This document shows, one piece after another, positions 1-8,284 of a DNA stretch of 42,583 nt. The DNA comes from Arthrobacter sp. Bi83 (GTDB lineage Bacteria > Actinomycetota > Actinomycetes > Actinomycetales > Micrococcaceae). Positions within the stretch are counted from its first letter, which is position 1; each line of letters begins with the position of its first letter. The translations under genes were made by a program, and so were the position numbers. The notes below the pieces were generated by a model, which saw only the letters and a program-made list of their open reading frames with translations, did not search any database and had not been told where the DNA came from. The DNA lies in contig NZ_CAKKLY010000042.1 in the NCBI RefSeq assembly GCF_918698095.1, positions 1 through 42,583 on the forward strand, written 5' to 3'.

Positions 1-733
1 GGTTGGCCACAGCCTGGATGGCTTCGGCGGCAGCCTCGGGGTCGAGGTAGGTTCCGCCCGTCTTGATGGGCTGGAAGTCCTCGTCCAGGTCGTAGACGAG
101 GGGGATGCCGGTGGGGATGTTCAGGCCGGCGATCGCTTCGTCGCTGATGCCGTCAAGATGCTTGACCAGCGCACGCAGGGAGTTTCCGTGGGCGGTGACC
201 AAGACGGTCTTTCCGGTCTTGAGGTCTTCCTTGATGTCCGATTCCCAGTACGGCATGAGACGGATCAGAACGTCCTTCAGGCACTCCGTGCGCGGAATGG
301 TGTCACCGAGGTCGGCGTAGCGGGGGTCGCCCACCTGGGAGAATTCAGAGCTATCGTCCAGGACCGGCGGCGGGGTGTCGTAAGAGCGGCGCCAAAGCAT
401 GAACTGCTCTTCGCCGAATTCGGCGAGAGTCTGGGCCTTGTCCTTGCCCTGCAGGGCACCGTAGTGACGCTCGTTGAGTCGCCAGTCGCGCTTGACAGGA
501 ATCCAGCCGCGGTCGGCCTTGTCCAGGGCGATGTTGGCGGTGTTGATGGCCCGCTTCAGGAGCGACGTGTACAGGATGTCCGGGAGCACGTCGTGCTCAA
601 CCAGGAGCTCTCCCCCGCGGAGTGCCTCCTGACGTCCCTGGTCGTTGAGGTCAACATCCACCCAGCCGGTGAACAGGTTCTTGGCGTTCCAGTCGCTGTG
701 GCCGTGGCGCAGCAGAATCAGCTTGTAAGTCAT
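1..733 (-). CDS. gpmA: 2,3-bisphosphoglycerate-dependent phosphoglycerate mutase (3' end outside window)
   Basis: Interconverts 3- and 2-phosphoglycerate in glycolysis and gluconeogenesis, in the cytosol, through a phosphohistidine. The minus-strand translation begins MTYKLILLRHGHSDWN, so the RHG catalytic histidine is at residue 10, and continues with LFTGWVDVDLNDQG, LNERHYGALQGKDKAQ and TAHGNSLRALVKHLDG, the second catalytic histidine motif; all are hallmarks of the cofactor-dependent family. About 244 codons are visible and the stop lies beyond base 1, so only the last few residues are missing. An in-frame ATG exists nine bases upstream at 742, but 733 is preferred because it gives the family N-terminus and lies seven bases after a TAGGAT -10 box. 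It is divergent from the methyltransferase gene. Confidence 0.96.
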   Translation of the reverse strand, partial: MTYKLILLRHGHSDWNAKNLFTGWVDVDLNDQGRQEALRGGELLVEHDVLPDILYTSLLKRAINTANIALDKADRGWIPVKRDWRLNERHYGALQGKDKAQTLAEFGEEQFMLWRRSYDTPPPVLDDSSEFSQVGDPRYADLGDTIPRTECLKDVLIRLMPYWESDIKEDLKTGKTVLVTAHGNSLRALVKHLDGISDEAIAGLNIPTGIPLVYDLDEDFQPIKTGGTYLDPEAAAEAIQAVAN

Positions 734-740
734 GATTTTC

Positions 741-746
741 ATCCTA
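741..746 (-). promoter_or_regulatory. -10 box of gpmA, probably leaderless
   Basis: On the minus strand TAGGAT is followed by the seven bases GAAAATC and then the ATG at 733. This distance puts the transcription start on or next to the A of the start codon. No convincing -35 box is visible. Confidence 0.5.
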
Positions 747-799
747 GCCGAGCAGAGGCCGCCGACGCCGAGCGTTACATTCCGTGCTGCGCCGTTGGA

Positions 800-805
800 T
801 AGTCT
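800..805 (+). promoter_or_regulatory. -10 box of the methyltransferase gene, probably leaderless
   Basis: TAGTCT is followed by six bases (GGGGCG) and the GTG at 812, the same geometry as at gpmA and many other genes here. Confidence 0.45.
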
Positions 806-811
806 GGGGCG

Positions 812-1654
812 GTGGTGCAGAAAGCAGAGCGGGTGGCGACAAACCCTGGCAACCGCGGACACCGCGGCCGGCCGGTGGGCAACGTAACGCGGGGCACCAC
901 CAATCCCAACCGGATGCGCAGGCTGGACCGCTGGCTGGCCGGGCCGCAGGCCTGGCGGCTCCGGTCAGCGGACGACCCACTGGTGGTCGACCTGGGGTAC
1001 GGCGCGTCCCCCGCCACCGCCGTCGAGCTTTTCGAAAGGCTCGCCGCCGTCCGGCCCGATGTACGGGTTTGCGGCATCGAAATCGAGCCTGAGCGGGTGC
1101 GGGCGGCCAAATCGCTCGAGCGTCCCGGCCTCAGCTTCGTCGTGGGCGGGTTCGAACTCCCGGTGCCGGGAAAGCCTGTCCTGGTGCGGGCGTTCAACGT
1201 GCTCCGGCAATACGAGGAGGCCGACGTTCCAGGTATCTGGCGTCTGGTGCAGGACAGGCTCGCGCCGGACGGGCTGTTCATTGACGGAACGTGCGACGAG
1301 ATCGGCCGCCGCGTCACCTGGGTTGCGCTGGATTCCGAACGCCCGCTTACGCTGAGCATGTCCGTGCGCTTCGGCAGTTTCGACCTGCCCTCGGAGGTAG
1401 CCGAACGCCTGCCCAAGGCGCTCATCCACCGGAACGTTCCGGGTGAGCGCATCCACGGGCTGCTGCAGGCCATGGACAAAGCGTGGCTGGAGTCGGCGCC
1501 CCTTGCGTCGTTCGGGAACCGGCAGCGGTGGACGGCCATGTGCAAGGCACTGCTCGACGGCGGGTGGTCGGTCAAGGACGGACCGTCACGCTGGCGGCTG
1601 GGGGAACTTACCGTCAGCTGGGAAGTAGTGGCGCCGCTGGGATCAGCGGACTGA
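812..1654 (+). CDS. Class I SAM-dependent methyltransferase-like protein
   Basis: Predicted cytosolic methyltransferase of 280 residues with unknown substrate. After a basic N-terminus (residues 1-50) the Rossmann-like core starts with VVDLGYGASPATAVELFERL near residue 58, a variant of the SAM-binding motif I. Motif II is CGIEIEPERVRAAKSLE, whose acidic residue would hold the SAM ribose; FNVLRQYEE and LAPDGLFIDGTCDE follow as later core strands. The GTG at 812 lies six bases after a TAGTCT -10 box; a second GTG follows immediately at 815. It stands alone, divergent from gpmA and convergent with the DUF2516 gene. The fold is fairly sure; an RNA, protein or small-molecule substrate cannot be told apart. 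Confidence 0.8.
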   Translation: MVQKAERVATNPGNRGHRGRPVGNVTRGTTNPNRMRRLDRWLAGPQAWRLRSADDPLVVDLGYGASPATAVELFERLAAVRPDVRVCGIEIEPERVRAAKSLERPGLSFVVGGFELPVPGKPVLVRAFNVLRQYEEADVPGIWRLVQDRLAPDGLFIDGTCDEIGRRVTWVALDSERPLTLSMSVRFGSFDLPSEVAERLPKALIHRNVPGERIHGLLQAMDKAWLESAPLASFGNRQRWTAMCKALLDGGWSVKDGPSRWRLGELTVSWEVVAPLGSAD

Positions 1655-1695
1655 TCCGGATTTCGACGGGCGCCCCACCAGCGAGCGGACTCCGG

Positions 1696-2052
1696 TTACC
1701 AGGGGCCGTACGGGCCCATGTTGCGGCTGCCGCCCCGGCCGGCGTCCTTCACCGCCGGGCGGACGTCCGCCAGGTAGACGGATGCAGCCACCACCGCGGC
1801 CAGGCCGAAGAGGCCGAGCGGCCCGATGAGTCCGCCTCCTCCGCCGGCCAGCACCGACAGCGCGCCGACGGCCACGCCGCCGCCGGTCAATGCCAGCCAG
1901 AAGGCCTTGGTCCTTTTGCCCACAGCCTCAAAAGCGTTGGCCTTGTGGCGGACACAGTCGAAGAAGGCCCACACCTCAAGCACCAGCGCCACCAGTCCCA
2001 GGATGTAGTAGACCGTGCTCTCAACGACATTGATCAGTACTGTTCCGTCCAC
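1696..2052 (-). CDS. DUF2516 family small membrane protein
   Basis: A 118-residue predicted inner-membrane protein of unknown function, restricted as far as I know to actinobacteria. Hydrophobic segments lie at about residues 8-30 (VYYILGLVALVLEVWAFFDC), 48-68 (AFWLALTGGGVAVGALSVLA) and 73-92 (LIGPLGLFGLAAVVAASVYL). A charged loop (RHKANAFEAVGKRTK) separates the first two, and the glycine-rich tail ends GGSRNMGPYGPW. The GTG start at 2052 is chosen because a TAGGCT -10 box ends six bases upstream. It lies just downstream of the cystathionine gamma-synthase-like gene on the same strand, whose stop codon is part of that -10 box, so it has its own promoter but may also be read through. Confidence 0.85.
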   Translation of the reverse strand: MDGTVLINVVESTVYYILGLVALVLEVWAFFDCVRHKANAFEAVGKRTKAFWLALTGGGVAVGALSVLAGGGGGLIGPLGLFGLAAVVAASVYLADVRPAVKDAGRGGSRNMGPYGPW

Positions 2053-2058
2053 CCGACC

Positions 2059-2064
2059 AGCCTA
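2059..2064 (-). promoter_or_regulatory. -10 box of the DUF2516 gene, sharing bases with the upstream stop codon
   Basis: TAGGCT on the minus strand, six bases before the GTG at 2052. Its first three bases are the TAG stop codon of the upstream cystathionine gamma-synthase-like gene. Confidence 0.5.
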
Positions 2065-3246
2065 ACTGTCCAAAGCGTCCAATGCCTGCTGCAAATCGGA
2101 CCAAAGGTCCTCGACGTTTTCGATGCCGACGCTCAACCTGACCAGATTCTCCGGAACGCTGACCGGCTCGGCCGCGTGCCGCCGTCGTCGTTCAATCAGT
2201 GATTCCACGCCGCCGAGCGAGGTGGCCGGCAGCCAGAGCTGGAGCGAGCGGACCAGCTTGTCTGCGGCATCGGCGCCGTTGAGGTCTCCGGCGGGCGCAA
2301 CCTGGACGCAGAGGACGGAGCCGAAGCCGGACATCTGGGACTTGGCCCGGTCATGTCCCGGATCCGACGCCAGGCCGGGGTACCGGACGCTTTCGATCTG
2401 CGGGTGGGTGCTGAGCCTTTCGGCGAGCACCGCGGCCGAAGCCTGCGAGCGCTCGATCCGCAACGCAAGCGTCCGCAGCCCGCGCAGCGCCAACCATGCC
2501 TCGAAGGGGCCCGCTATTCCGCCGTGGATGATGCGGTGATGGAGCAGGGTTTCCCGCAGTTCCGCGTTCGAGGTGACGAGGGCGCCCAGCACCACGTCGG
2601 AATGTCCCGCCAGGTATTTGGTCACCGAGTGAAGGACGACGTCGGACCCCAGGCTGAGTGGCTGCTGCACCAGCGGCGTGGAGAAGGTGTTGTCCGTGAC
2701 AACGATTGCTCCGGCGTCGTGCGCCGCCTGGGTCAGTGCCCGGATGTCCGCGATGCCGAGCATGGGGTTCGTCGGGCTCTCGAGCCAGAGCATGTCCGCG
2801 GGCTTTCCTCCCGCCGGGGCGAGCAGCTCGATGACAGCATCCGTATCCGCGATGTCAACCGTGCGGAGCTCGATGAAGCCCTTTTCTGCCAGCTCGGCCG
2901 CCATGAGCAGTGAGCCCGAATAGCTGTGGGACGGCATGACCAGCACACCGCCCGCGGGAATGAGGGACAGCGCGGAGCTGACGGCAGCCAGTCCCGAAGC
3001 ATAGAGGAGGCCCGGCAGCGTGGCGCCTTCAAGCTGTCCCAGGGCTTCTTCGAACGGATCCCAGGTGGGGTTGGCGTAGCGGCCGTAGCCGCGGTCGCCG
3101 TCATCCAGCGCACCGGTGCCGAAATATGTGGAGGACAGCACGATGGGCGGGTTGACAGGCTCGTCGTGTTCGCGGGCAGGACGGCCGGCGGCCACGACTA
3201 CGGTCTCGGCCGAAAGGGACGCGGCGTGCTGTTGGGAAAGGCTCAT
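2062..3246 (-). CDS. metB: Cystathionine gamma-synthase-like trans-sulfuration enzyme
   Basis: A PLP-dependent enzyme of the Cys/Met metabolism family, 394 residues, probably forming cystathionine from an activated homoserine and cysteine in methionine synthesis. Visible family features are NPPIVLSSTYF near the N-terminus, YGRYANPTWDPFEEALGQLEG, the cofactor-stacking stretch LESPTNPMLGIADI, TDNTFSTP, and the PLP-lysine motif HSVTKYLAGHSDVVLGA. The C-terminal part has TSLGGVESLIERR and ENLVRLSVGIENVEDLW, typical of the family. An in-frame TTG at 3252 exists, but ATG 3246 lies six bases after TACGCT and gives the better N-terminus MSLSQQ. Cystathionine gamma-lyase or homocysteine-forming relatives share these motifs, so the exact reaction is less sure than the family. 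Divergent from tmk. Confidence 0.88.
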   Translation of the reverse strand: MSLSQQHAASLSAETVVVAAGRPAREHDEPVNPPIVLSSTYFGTGALDDGDRGYGRYANPTWDPFEEALGQLEGATLPGLLYASGLAAVSSALSLIPAGGVLVMPSHSYSGSLLMAAELAEKGFIELRTVDIADTDAVIELLAPAGGKPADMLWLESPTNPMLGIADIRALTQAAHDAGAIVVTDNTFSTPLVQQPLSLGSDVVLHSVTKYLAGHSDVVLGALVTSNAELRETLLHHRIIHGGIAGPFEAWLALRGLRTLALRIERSQASAAVLAERLSTHPQIESVRYPGLASDPGHDRAKSQMSGFGSVLCVQVAPAGDLNGADAADKLVRSLQLWLPATSLGGVESLIERRRRHAAEPVSVPENLVRLSVGIENVEDLWSDLQQALDALDS

Positions 3247-3252
3247 GAACAA

Positions 3253-3258
3253 AGCGTA
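3253..3258 (-). promoter_or_regulatory. -10 box of the metB-like gene, probably leaderless
   Basis: TACGCT on the minus strand, followed by six bases (TTGTTC) and the ATG at 3246; there is no ribosome-binding site in the remaining space. Confidence 0.45.
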
Positions 3259-3320
3259 CGTTGGGCACCTGCCGGGCGGAAAAGCGGCTACTGGCGCGGC
3301 TTCCTGTCAGTGATTGTCGG

Positions 3321-3326
3321 TAGGCT
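3321..3326 (+). promoter_or_regulatory. -10 box of tmk-holB, probably leaderless
   Basis: TAGGCT, then GGACCA, then the GTG at 3333. The arrangement is almost identical to that before nsrR (TAGGCT, GGACTC, ATG). Confidence 0.55.
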
Positions 3327-3332
3327 GGACCA

Positions 3333-3989
3333 GTGAATAATCAGAATCCCGGACTTTTCATCGCCTTCGAAGGCGGTGACGGCGCCGGCAAGTCCACGCA
3401 GACCGCCCGGCTGGCCGGGACGCTTGAATCACGCGGCCTGACCGTGCTGCGGACCAGGGAACCTGGCGGCACGCCGATTGGCGAAAAACTGCGCTCTCTG
3501 GTCCTGGATCACGGCCACGGCCACATCGACGCGCTTACGGAGGCGCTGATCTTCGCGGCGTCCCGTGCCGCGCACGCCAGCCAGGTCATCCGGCCTGCCC
3601 TGGAGCGCGGCGAAGTGGTCCTCACTGACCGCTACATCGATTCCTCCGTGGCTTATCAGGGGGCCGGCCGTGATCTTGGCACAGACGCCGTCCGGAGCAT
3701 CAACGAGTGGGCCACGTCGGGGCTGCAGCCGGACCTTACCGTCCTGCTGGATGTCCATCCGGCCGACGGCCGGAGCCGCCGCACGGCCGGTGACGCCCAG
3801 GAGGACCGGCTGGAATCGGAAGCCGACGAATTCCACGCCCGGATCCGCCAGGCATTCCTGGACCTCGCCGCAGCGCGGCCGGACAGTTACCTGGTGCTTG
3901 AGGCGCAGTTGTCCGTGGATGAGCTTGCCGCCTCCATCCTTGACCGTGTGAACCGGCTTCTGGCCGCTCCCGGCAGGGCCCCGCGATGA
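3333..3989 (+). CDS. tmk: Thymidylate kinase
   Basis: Phosphorylates dTMP to dTDP with ATP, the last specific step of dTTP supply. The 218-residue protein has the P-loop FEGGDGAGKST at about residues 12-22, the TREPGGTPIGEKLR strand (dTMP contact, R of REPG), EALIFAASRAAH, and the DRYIDSSVAYQGAGR motif that binds the nucleotide base. The lid region is RSRRTAGDAQEDRLESE. Length and order are standard for bacterial Tmk. The GTG at 3333 follows a TAGGCT -10 box by six bases and gives the correct N-terminus. The stop overlaps the start of holB (ATGA at 3986), so the two are co-translated. Confidence 0.97.
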   Translation: MNNQNPGLFIAFEGGDGAGKSTQTARLAGTLESRGLTVLRTREPGGTPIGEKLRSLVLDHGHGHIDALTEALIFAASRAAHASQVIRPALERGEVVLTDRYIDSSVAYQGAGRDLGTDAVRSINEWATSGLQPDLTVLLDVHPADGRSRRTAGDAQEDRLESEADEFHARIRQAFLDLAAARPDSYLVLEAQLSVDELAASILDRVNRLLAAPGRAPR

Positions 3990-5128
3990 CAGTTTGGGAT
4001 GACCTTCAGGGCCAGTCCGCCGTCGTCGCCCAGCTGCAGCAGGCAGCCACGGGCGAAGGACTGACGCACGCGTGGCTGTTCACCGGCCCTCCCGGCTCGG
4101 GACGCTCAAACGCTGCCAAGGCCTTTGCCGCGGCGCTGAACTGTGACCAGGACGACGTCTCCCTGCGTGGCTGCGGCGAGTGCCACGCCTGCAGGACCAT
4201 CCTCGGCGAAACCCACGCCGACGTCGCCTTCGTCCGCACCGAAAAGGTGACCATCACCATCGAGGAGGCCCGGGACCTCGTTTCCACGGCCGGCAACAGG
4301 CCCTCGTCTGGGCGGTGGCGGATCATCGTGGTGGAGGATGCCGACCGCATGGCCGAACGCACCACGAACGTGCTGCTGAAGGCCATCGAAGAACCCACCC
4401 CGCGGACCGTCTGGATGCTCTGCGCCCCCTCCCCCGCGGATGTCCTGGTGACCATCCGGTCCCGGTGCCGGGCAGTGGCACTGCGGCTGCCGCCGGCCGC
4501 CGACGTCGCGGCGCTGCTGGTAAAGCGCGACGGCGTGGATCCGGCGGTGGCCGAACGCGCGGCCCGCGCGGCGCAGAGTCACGTGGGAATTGCCCGGCGC
4601 CTGGCCCGCGACGCCGAGGCCAGGGAACGGCGGTTGGAAACAGTCCGCTTCCCGCTGGGCCTCCGGGGCATTACGGCCGCTGTGATGATGGCTGATAAAC
4701 TGGTCAAGATCGCCACCGAGGAGGCCAACAGCTCCAATGAGGAGCGGGACGCCGCCGAGAAGGCCTCCCTGCTGGCCACATTGGGTGCCCCCGAGTCCGG
4801 AACGCTGCCGCCCGCCATGCGCAGCCAGGTGAAACAGCTGGAAGATGACCAGAAGCGTCGTGCGAAGCGCTCCGTGACTGATTCCCTGGACCGGACGCTG
4901 ACCGATCTCCTGTCCTTTTACCGGGATGTGCTGATCATCCAGATGGGAAACTCCGTGGAACTCGTCAACGTTGAGTTGAGGAGCGAGCTGGAAGATTTCG
5001 CAGCCGGCTCGGGCCCGGAGGTCACCCTCGCCAGGATGGATGCCATCAACAAGGCGCGTAAACGCATCACCACCACGAACGTTGCACCGCTTTTGACCAT
5101 AGAGGCGATGGCCGCGGGCCTGATTTAG
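3986..5128 (+). CDS. holB: DNA polymerase III subunit delta'
   Basis: Clamp-loader subunit that helps load the sliding clamp in replication. The 380-residue protein begins MTVWDDLQGQSAVVAQLQQA, and has a degenerate P-loop GPPGSGRSNAAKAF in which the usual lysine is arginine, consistent with delta' being a non-hydrolysing AAA+ subunit. A four-cysteine zinc module (one Cys after the P-loop helix, then CGECHAC) follows. VVEDADRM, NVLLKAIEEPTPRTVWML and the SRCR arginine-finger motif in TIRSRCRAV are all present. The C-terminal half is the helical collar domain. The start is fixed by the four-base ATGA overlap with tmk. tmk-holB pairing is common in actinobacteria. Confidence 0.95.
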   Translation: MTVWDDLQGQSAVVAQLQQAATGEGLTHAWLFTGPPGSGRSNAAKAFAAALNCDQDDVSLRGCGECHACRTILGETHADVAFVRTEKVTITIEEARDLVSTAGNRPSSGRWRIIVVEDADRMAERTTNVLLKAIEEPTPRTVWMLCAPSPADVLVTIRSRCRAVALRLPPAADVAALLVKRDGVDPAVAERAARAAQSHVGIARRLARDAEARERRLETVRFPLGLRGITAAVMMADKLVKIATEEANSSNEERDAAEKASLLATLGAPESGTLPPAMRSQVKQLEDDQKRRAKRSVTDSLDRTLTDLLSFYRDVLIIQMGNSVELVNVELRSELEDFAAGSGPEVTLARMDAINKARKRITTTNVAPLLTIEAMAAGLI

Positions 5129-5188
5129 GTTCCGGTCCACAGACCACCTGCCCGACGACGCCTAACGCCTCTGCCCAAGGAGTACCGC

Positions 5189-6766
5189 ATGATGTCCACA
5201 CTTCCCCTGACCGCGCGATCGCGCTCCTTCGCTACGGCGCTGCGGGCTGCCGGAGCCATGGCGGTGGTCGTGCTCCTGACGTCGTGCAGCTTCTTGGGGC
5301 TGTCCAAGGACGGTGCCTCGCAGGGGAATTCCACAGGGCAGGCGGACCCCTCCATTGCGGCGGCAGCTCCGAAAGGGCTGCAGGCTTTTTACTCCCAAAA
5401 GGTGGTGTGGGGGCCGTGCGAGGACAAGATGCAGTGCGCCAAGGTCAAGGTGCCGCTGGATTATGCGAAGCCGGACGGCGAAACGATTGAAATCGCGGCC
5501 CTAAAGATCGCCAGCACCGGAGCCAACAAGCAGGGCAGTCTGCTGGTCAACCCGGGCGGGCCCGGTGCCTCCGGCTACGACTTCGTGAGGGACGCCGGAA
5601 ACAGCCACTTCTCCGACAAGGTGCGGGCCAACTACGACCTCATCGGTTTCGACCCCCGCGGCGTCAAGCGTTCGGCGCCCGTCAGCTGCCTGACGGACAA
5701 CGAACGGGACGAGTCCCGGGCCAAGATCTACTCTCCTGAAACTGACGCCGGCCTGGCCGCTCTCCTCGCCGACAACAAGGCCATCGCGGCGAAATGTGCC
5801 CAGCAGACCGGCCCCGTACTGGGGCACATCGACACCGTCAGCGCGGCCAAGGACCTCGATGTCCTCCGTGCCGTGGTCAATGACTCCAAGCTCCACTACA
5901 TGGGGTTCTCCTACGGAACTTTCCTCGGTTCAACCTACGCTTCGCTGTTCCCCGACAACGTGGGCCGGATGGTCCTCGATGGCGCCCTCGACCCGTCGCT
6001 CAGCGCTGAAGAGCTGACTGCAGGCCAGGCAAAGGCCTTCGACAAAGCGCTGCACGCCTACGTTGCGCACTGCCTGAACGAGGAAGGCTGCCCCCTGAGC
6101 GGCACCGTGGACGACGGTATCCGGCAGATCCACGACATCATCCGGTCCGTAATCGCGACACCCCGCACCGCCAAGGACGGCCGTACCGTAGGCGGCAACA
6201 CGTTCGTCAGCGGTCTGATCGTGCCGATGTACGGCAATGAAAGCTGGCCTGCCCTGACCCAGGCCCTGGACGCGGCCATGAAGGGCGACGTCAGCCTGAT
6301 GCTGCGCCTGGCGGATCTGGGCGCGGACCGTGCACCGAACGGCAAATACACGTCCAACACAGCCTTGGCCTTCGGCGCGATCAACTGCCTGGATTACCCG
6401 ACGAACAGCAATCCGGCGGCCATGCGGGCCGAAGAGCAGCAGCTCCGCCAGGTGTCCCCCACCCTGGGGTACTTCTTCGCGTATGGTGGCGCCAACTGTG
6501 CCAGCTGGCCCTACAAGAACCTGCGGACGCCGGCACCGGTCGAGTACAGCGGCTCTTCCCCGATCGTGGTGGTCGGCACCACGGGTGACCCCGCCACGCC
6601 CGTGGAGTGGGCCAGCGCCCTCCGGAAACAGCTGGGCAACGCCTCACTGCTGACTTGGAAGGGCGAGGGCCACACGGCGTACGGCCGGTCTAACAGCTGC
6701 ATCAGCAACGCCGTGGACAACTACCTCGTTGACGGCAAGAAGCCGGCGGACAACACCGTCTGCTGA
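5189..6766 (+). CDS. Secreted lipoprotein alpha/beta hydrolase, tripeptidyl aminopeptidase family
   Basis: An exported serine peptidase of the SlpD/SlpE-TAP family, expected to remove N-terminal tripeptides outside the cell membrane. The 525-residue product opens with a signal peptide (basic RSRSFATALRA, then AGAMAVVVLL) and a lipobox LTSC with Cys33, so it should be lipid-anchored. The catalytic triad is readable: nucleophile in GFSYG (Ser241), acid in GTTGDPATP (Asp467) and histidine in GEGHTAYG (His495); the oxyanion-loop motif NPGGPGASG lies near residue 117. The TAP-like C-terminal domain follows DGALDP. AAGGAG six bases upstream supports the ATG at 5189. It is 60 bp downstream of holB and may be co-transcribed with it. 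Substrate specificity is inferred from the family. Confidence 0.92.
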   Translation: MMSTLPLTARSRSFATALRAAGAMAVVVLLTSCSFLGLSKDGASQGNSTGQADPSIAAAAPKGLQAFYSQKVVWGPCEDKMQCAKVKVPLDYAKPDGETIEIAALKIASTGANKQGSLLVNPGGPGASGYDFVRDAGNSHFSDKVRANYDLIGFDPRGVKRSAPVSCLTDNERDESRAKIYSPETDAGLAALLADNKAIAAKCAQQTGPVLGHIDTVSAAKDLDVLRAVVNDSKLHYMGFSYGTFLGSTYASLFPDNVGRMVLDGALDPSLSAEELTAGQAKAFDKALHAYVAHCLNEEGCPLSGTVDDGIRQIHDIIRSVIATPRTAKDGRTVGGNTFVSGLIVPMYGNESWPALTQALDAAMKGDVSLMLRLADLGADRAPNGKYTSNTALAFGAINCLDYPTNSNPAAMRAEEQQLRQVSPTLGYFFAYGGANCASWPYKNLRTPAPVEYSGSSPIVVVGTTGDPATPVEWASALRKQLGNASLLTWKGEGHTAYGRSNSCISNAVDNYLVDGKKPADNTVC

Positions 6767-6905
6767 CTTGGCCGTTCAGCCGGGCAGGCCCGTGCGCAGT
6801 CCGATTTCGGCCTTCGCGGCACGTCATTTTGACCCGGGCGCGGGGACTCGATTACAGTTGACTCTTGCATGAACCGGCCGGGTTTTCCTGGTTGTTTAGT
6901 GCGGT

Positions 6906-6978
6906 GCTTCCTTAGCTCAGTCGGTAGAGCGTTTCACTCGTAATGAAAAGGTCATCAGTTCGATTCTGATAGGAAGCT
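6906..6978 (+). tRNA. tRNA-Thr (anticodon CGU)
   Basis: The cloverleaf folds by eye: acceptor GCTTCCT with AGGAAGC, D-arm stem GCTC with GAGC, anticodon stem TTTCA with TGAAA around the loop CTCGTAA (anticodon CGT), T-arm ATCAG-TTCGATT-CTGAT, and discriminator T. The 3' CCA is not encoded. A TTGACT hexamer at 6858 could be its -35 box, but no clear -10 goes with it. Confidence 0.96.
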
Positions 6979-6985
6979 CGAGAAG

Positions 6986-7026
6986 AACCCCGTATTTCCG
7001 CTGATACAGCGGGGATTCGGGGTTTT
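6986..7026 (+). terminator. Rho-independent terminator after tRNA-Thr
   Basis: Two nested stems: AACCCCG (6986) pairs with CGGGGTT (7018), enclosing CCGCTG-ATA-CAGCGG (6998-7012), followed by TT. It is seven bases past the tRNA. Being nearly symmetric it may also stop dinB transcription coming from the other side. Confidence 0.7.
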
Positions 7027-7074
7027 CTGCTGATTGTGGGGAATTGCCTGGGCAGGCACAGGGCATACCGACCT

Positions 7075-8148
7075 TCACCAACCGCCGCGCGTGGGCGTAT
7101 GTCCCTTTCGGGCATCGTCGGGCATTGCCATTTCGGCCCGCAGGCCCAGGAGTCGGATCGGACGGCCCGCTTCGATTCCGGCTGCGAGGTCCAAGGCTCG
7201 CGCGAGGATTTCGTTCCGGTCGAATGTCTCGGGAATCTTTCTTGCGTGGGTTTTGGTGAAGAACGGCGCGTACCGAACCTTGAGGGTCAGCCCAACCACG
7301 GGCCGTCCTTCCGCCACAACATCCTCAAGGACATGCGCTGTCAGCTCCCTCACGGCGTCGTCCACCTGGGCGGGCTCGGTCAGGTCCCGCTGGAAGGTGG
7401 TCTCCCGGCTATGCCCGCGGGCAACCCACGGGGTGTCGTCCACAACGCTGGATCCGTCCCCGCGTCCGAGCTCCGCGTACCAAGGACCCATCCTGGGGCC
7501 AAACTCCGGAACCAGGTCTTGGGGGTCGGACGCGGCGAGCTCCGCGACTGTGTTGATGCCGAGTTTGGCCAGCCGGCCCGACACCTTGGTTCCGACGCCC
7601 CACAGGTCCTTGGTGGGCCGACTGCCCATGACGTCGAGCCAGTTCCCGGAAGTGAGACGGAAGACGCCAGCCGGTTTGCCGAAACCGGTGGCGACTTTGG
7701 CTCGGACCAGGGTGTCGCCGATGCCAACGCTGCAATGCAGCTGTGTTCGCTCCAGGACGGCGGCCTGCACCTGCCGGGCGTAGGATTCTGGATTCTCTGT
7801 CTCAGTGCCTATAAAGGCTTCATCCCAACCAAGCACCTGCACGGTGGCCCCGGGCTGCGCGCGCAGGGTGGCCATCACCGTTTCAGACGCCGCGAGGTAA
7901 GCCTCCTGATCGACGGGCAGGATCACAGCGTCGGGCACTTTCCGGGCCGCAATGCGTAAGGGCATTCCGGAACCCACGCCGAACGCCCTGGCTTCGTAGG
8001 ATGCGGTCGACACCACGGCTCGTTCCGTGGGGTCGCCCCGACCGCCGACAATGATCGGCTTGCCCGCAAGCTCCGGCCGCCGGAGCACTTCGACCGCCGC
8101 GATGAACTGGTCAAGATCGACGTGTAACACCCACCGGATTCCGCTCAC
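7075..8148 (-). CDS. dinB: DNA polymerase IV (Y-family translesion polymerase)
   Basis: Error-prone polymerase that bypasses template lesions. The 357-residue translation starts MSGIRWVLHVDLDQFIAAVE, where the first metal-binding aspartate lies in HVDLDQF, followed by RRPELAGKPIIVGG, the VSTASYEARAFGVGSGMP nucleotide-contact region, and VQVLGWDEAFIG, corresponding to the second catalytic acidic pair (usually SIDE). SVGIGDTLVRAKVATGFGKPAG is the family's SxGIxxNKxxAKxAS motif, and LWGVGTKVSGRLAKLGINTVAEL is the helix-hairpin-helix thumb. The GTG at 8148 is chosen because the family N-terminus begins there; the frame stays open to 8445 but that part reads as non-coding. No C-terminal QLxLF clamp-binding tail is seen. 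Variation in the acidic motif suggests an actinobacterial DinB subgroup. Confidence 0.9.
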   Translation of the reverse strand: MSGIRWVLHVDLDQFIAAVEVLRRPELAGKPIIVGGRGDPTERAVVSTASYEARAFGVGSGMPLRIAARKVPDAVILPVDQEAYLAASETVMATLRAQPGATVQVLGWDEAFIGTETENPESYARQVQAAVLERTQLHCSVGIGDTLVRAKVATGFGKPAGVFRLTSGNWLDVMGSRPTKDLWGVGTKVSGRLAKLGINTVAELAASDPQDLVPEFGPRMGPWYAELGRGDGSSVVDDTPWVARGHSRETTFQRDLTEPAQVDDAVRELTAHVLEDVVAEGRPVVGLTLKVRYAPFFTKTHARKIPETFDRNEILARALDLAAGIEAGRPIRLLGLRAEMAMPDDARKGHTPTRGGW

Positions 8149-8284
8149 GCCACCAGTCTGCCCTAAACATCCCTGGCAAGCATCGGCTCTCGATGATGCG
8201 GCCGAGGAATGCAGACGGGTCTCGACCTTCGGCCACTGGCCGCCACCCGACTGCGCAGGCCGGGCGTTTGACGCTTTCCCGAGG

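Noticed and set aside
6906..7026. tRNA-Thr as an integration site of a genomic island
   Set aside because: No integrase and no direct repeat of the tRNA 3' end downstream; the repeat-like sequence is the nested terminator.
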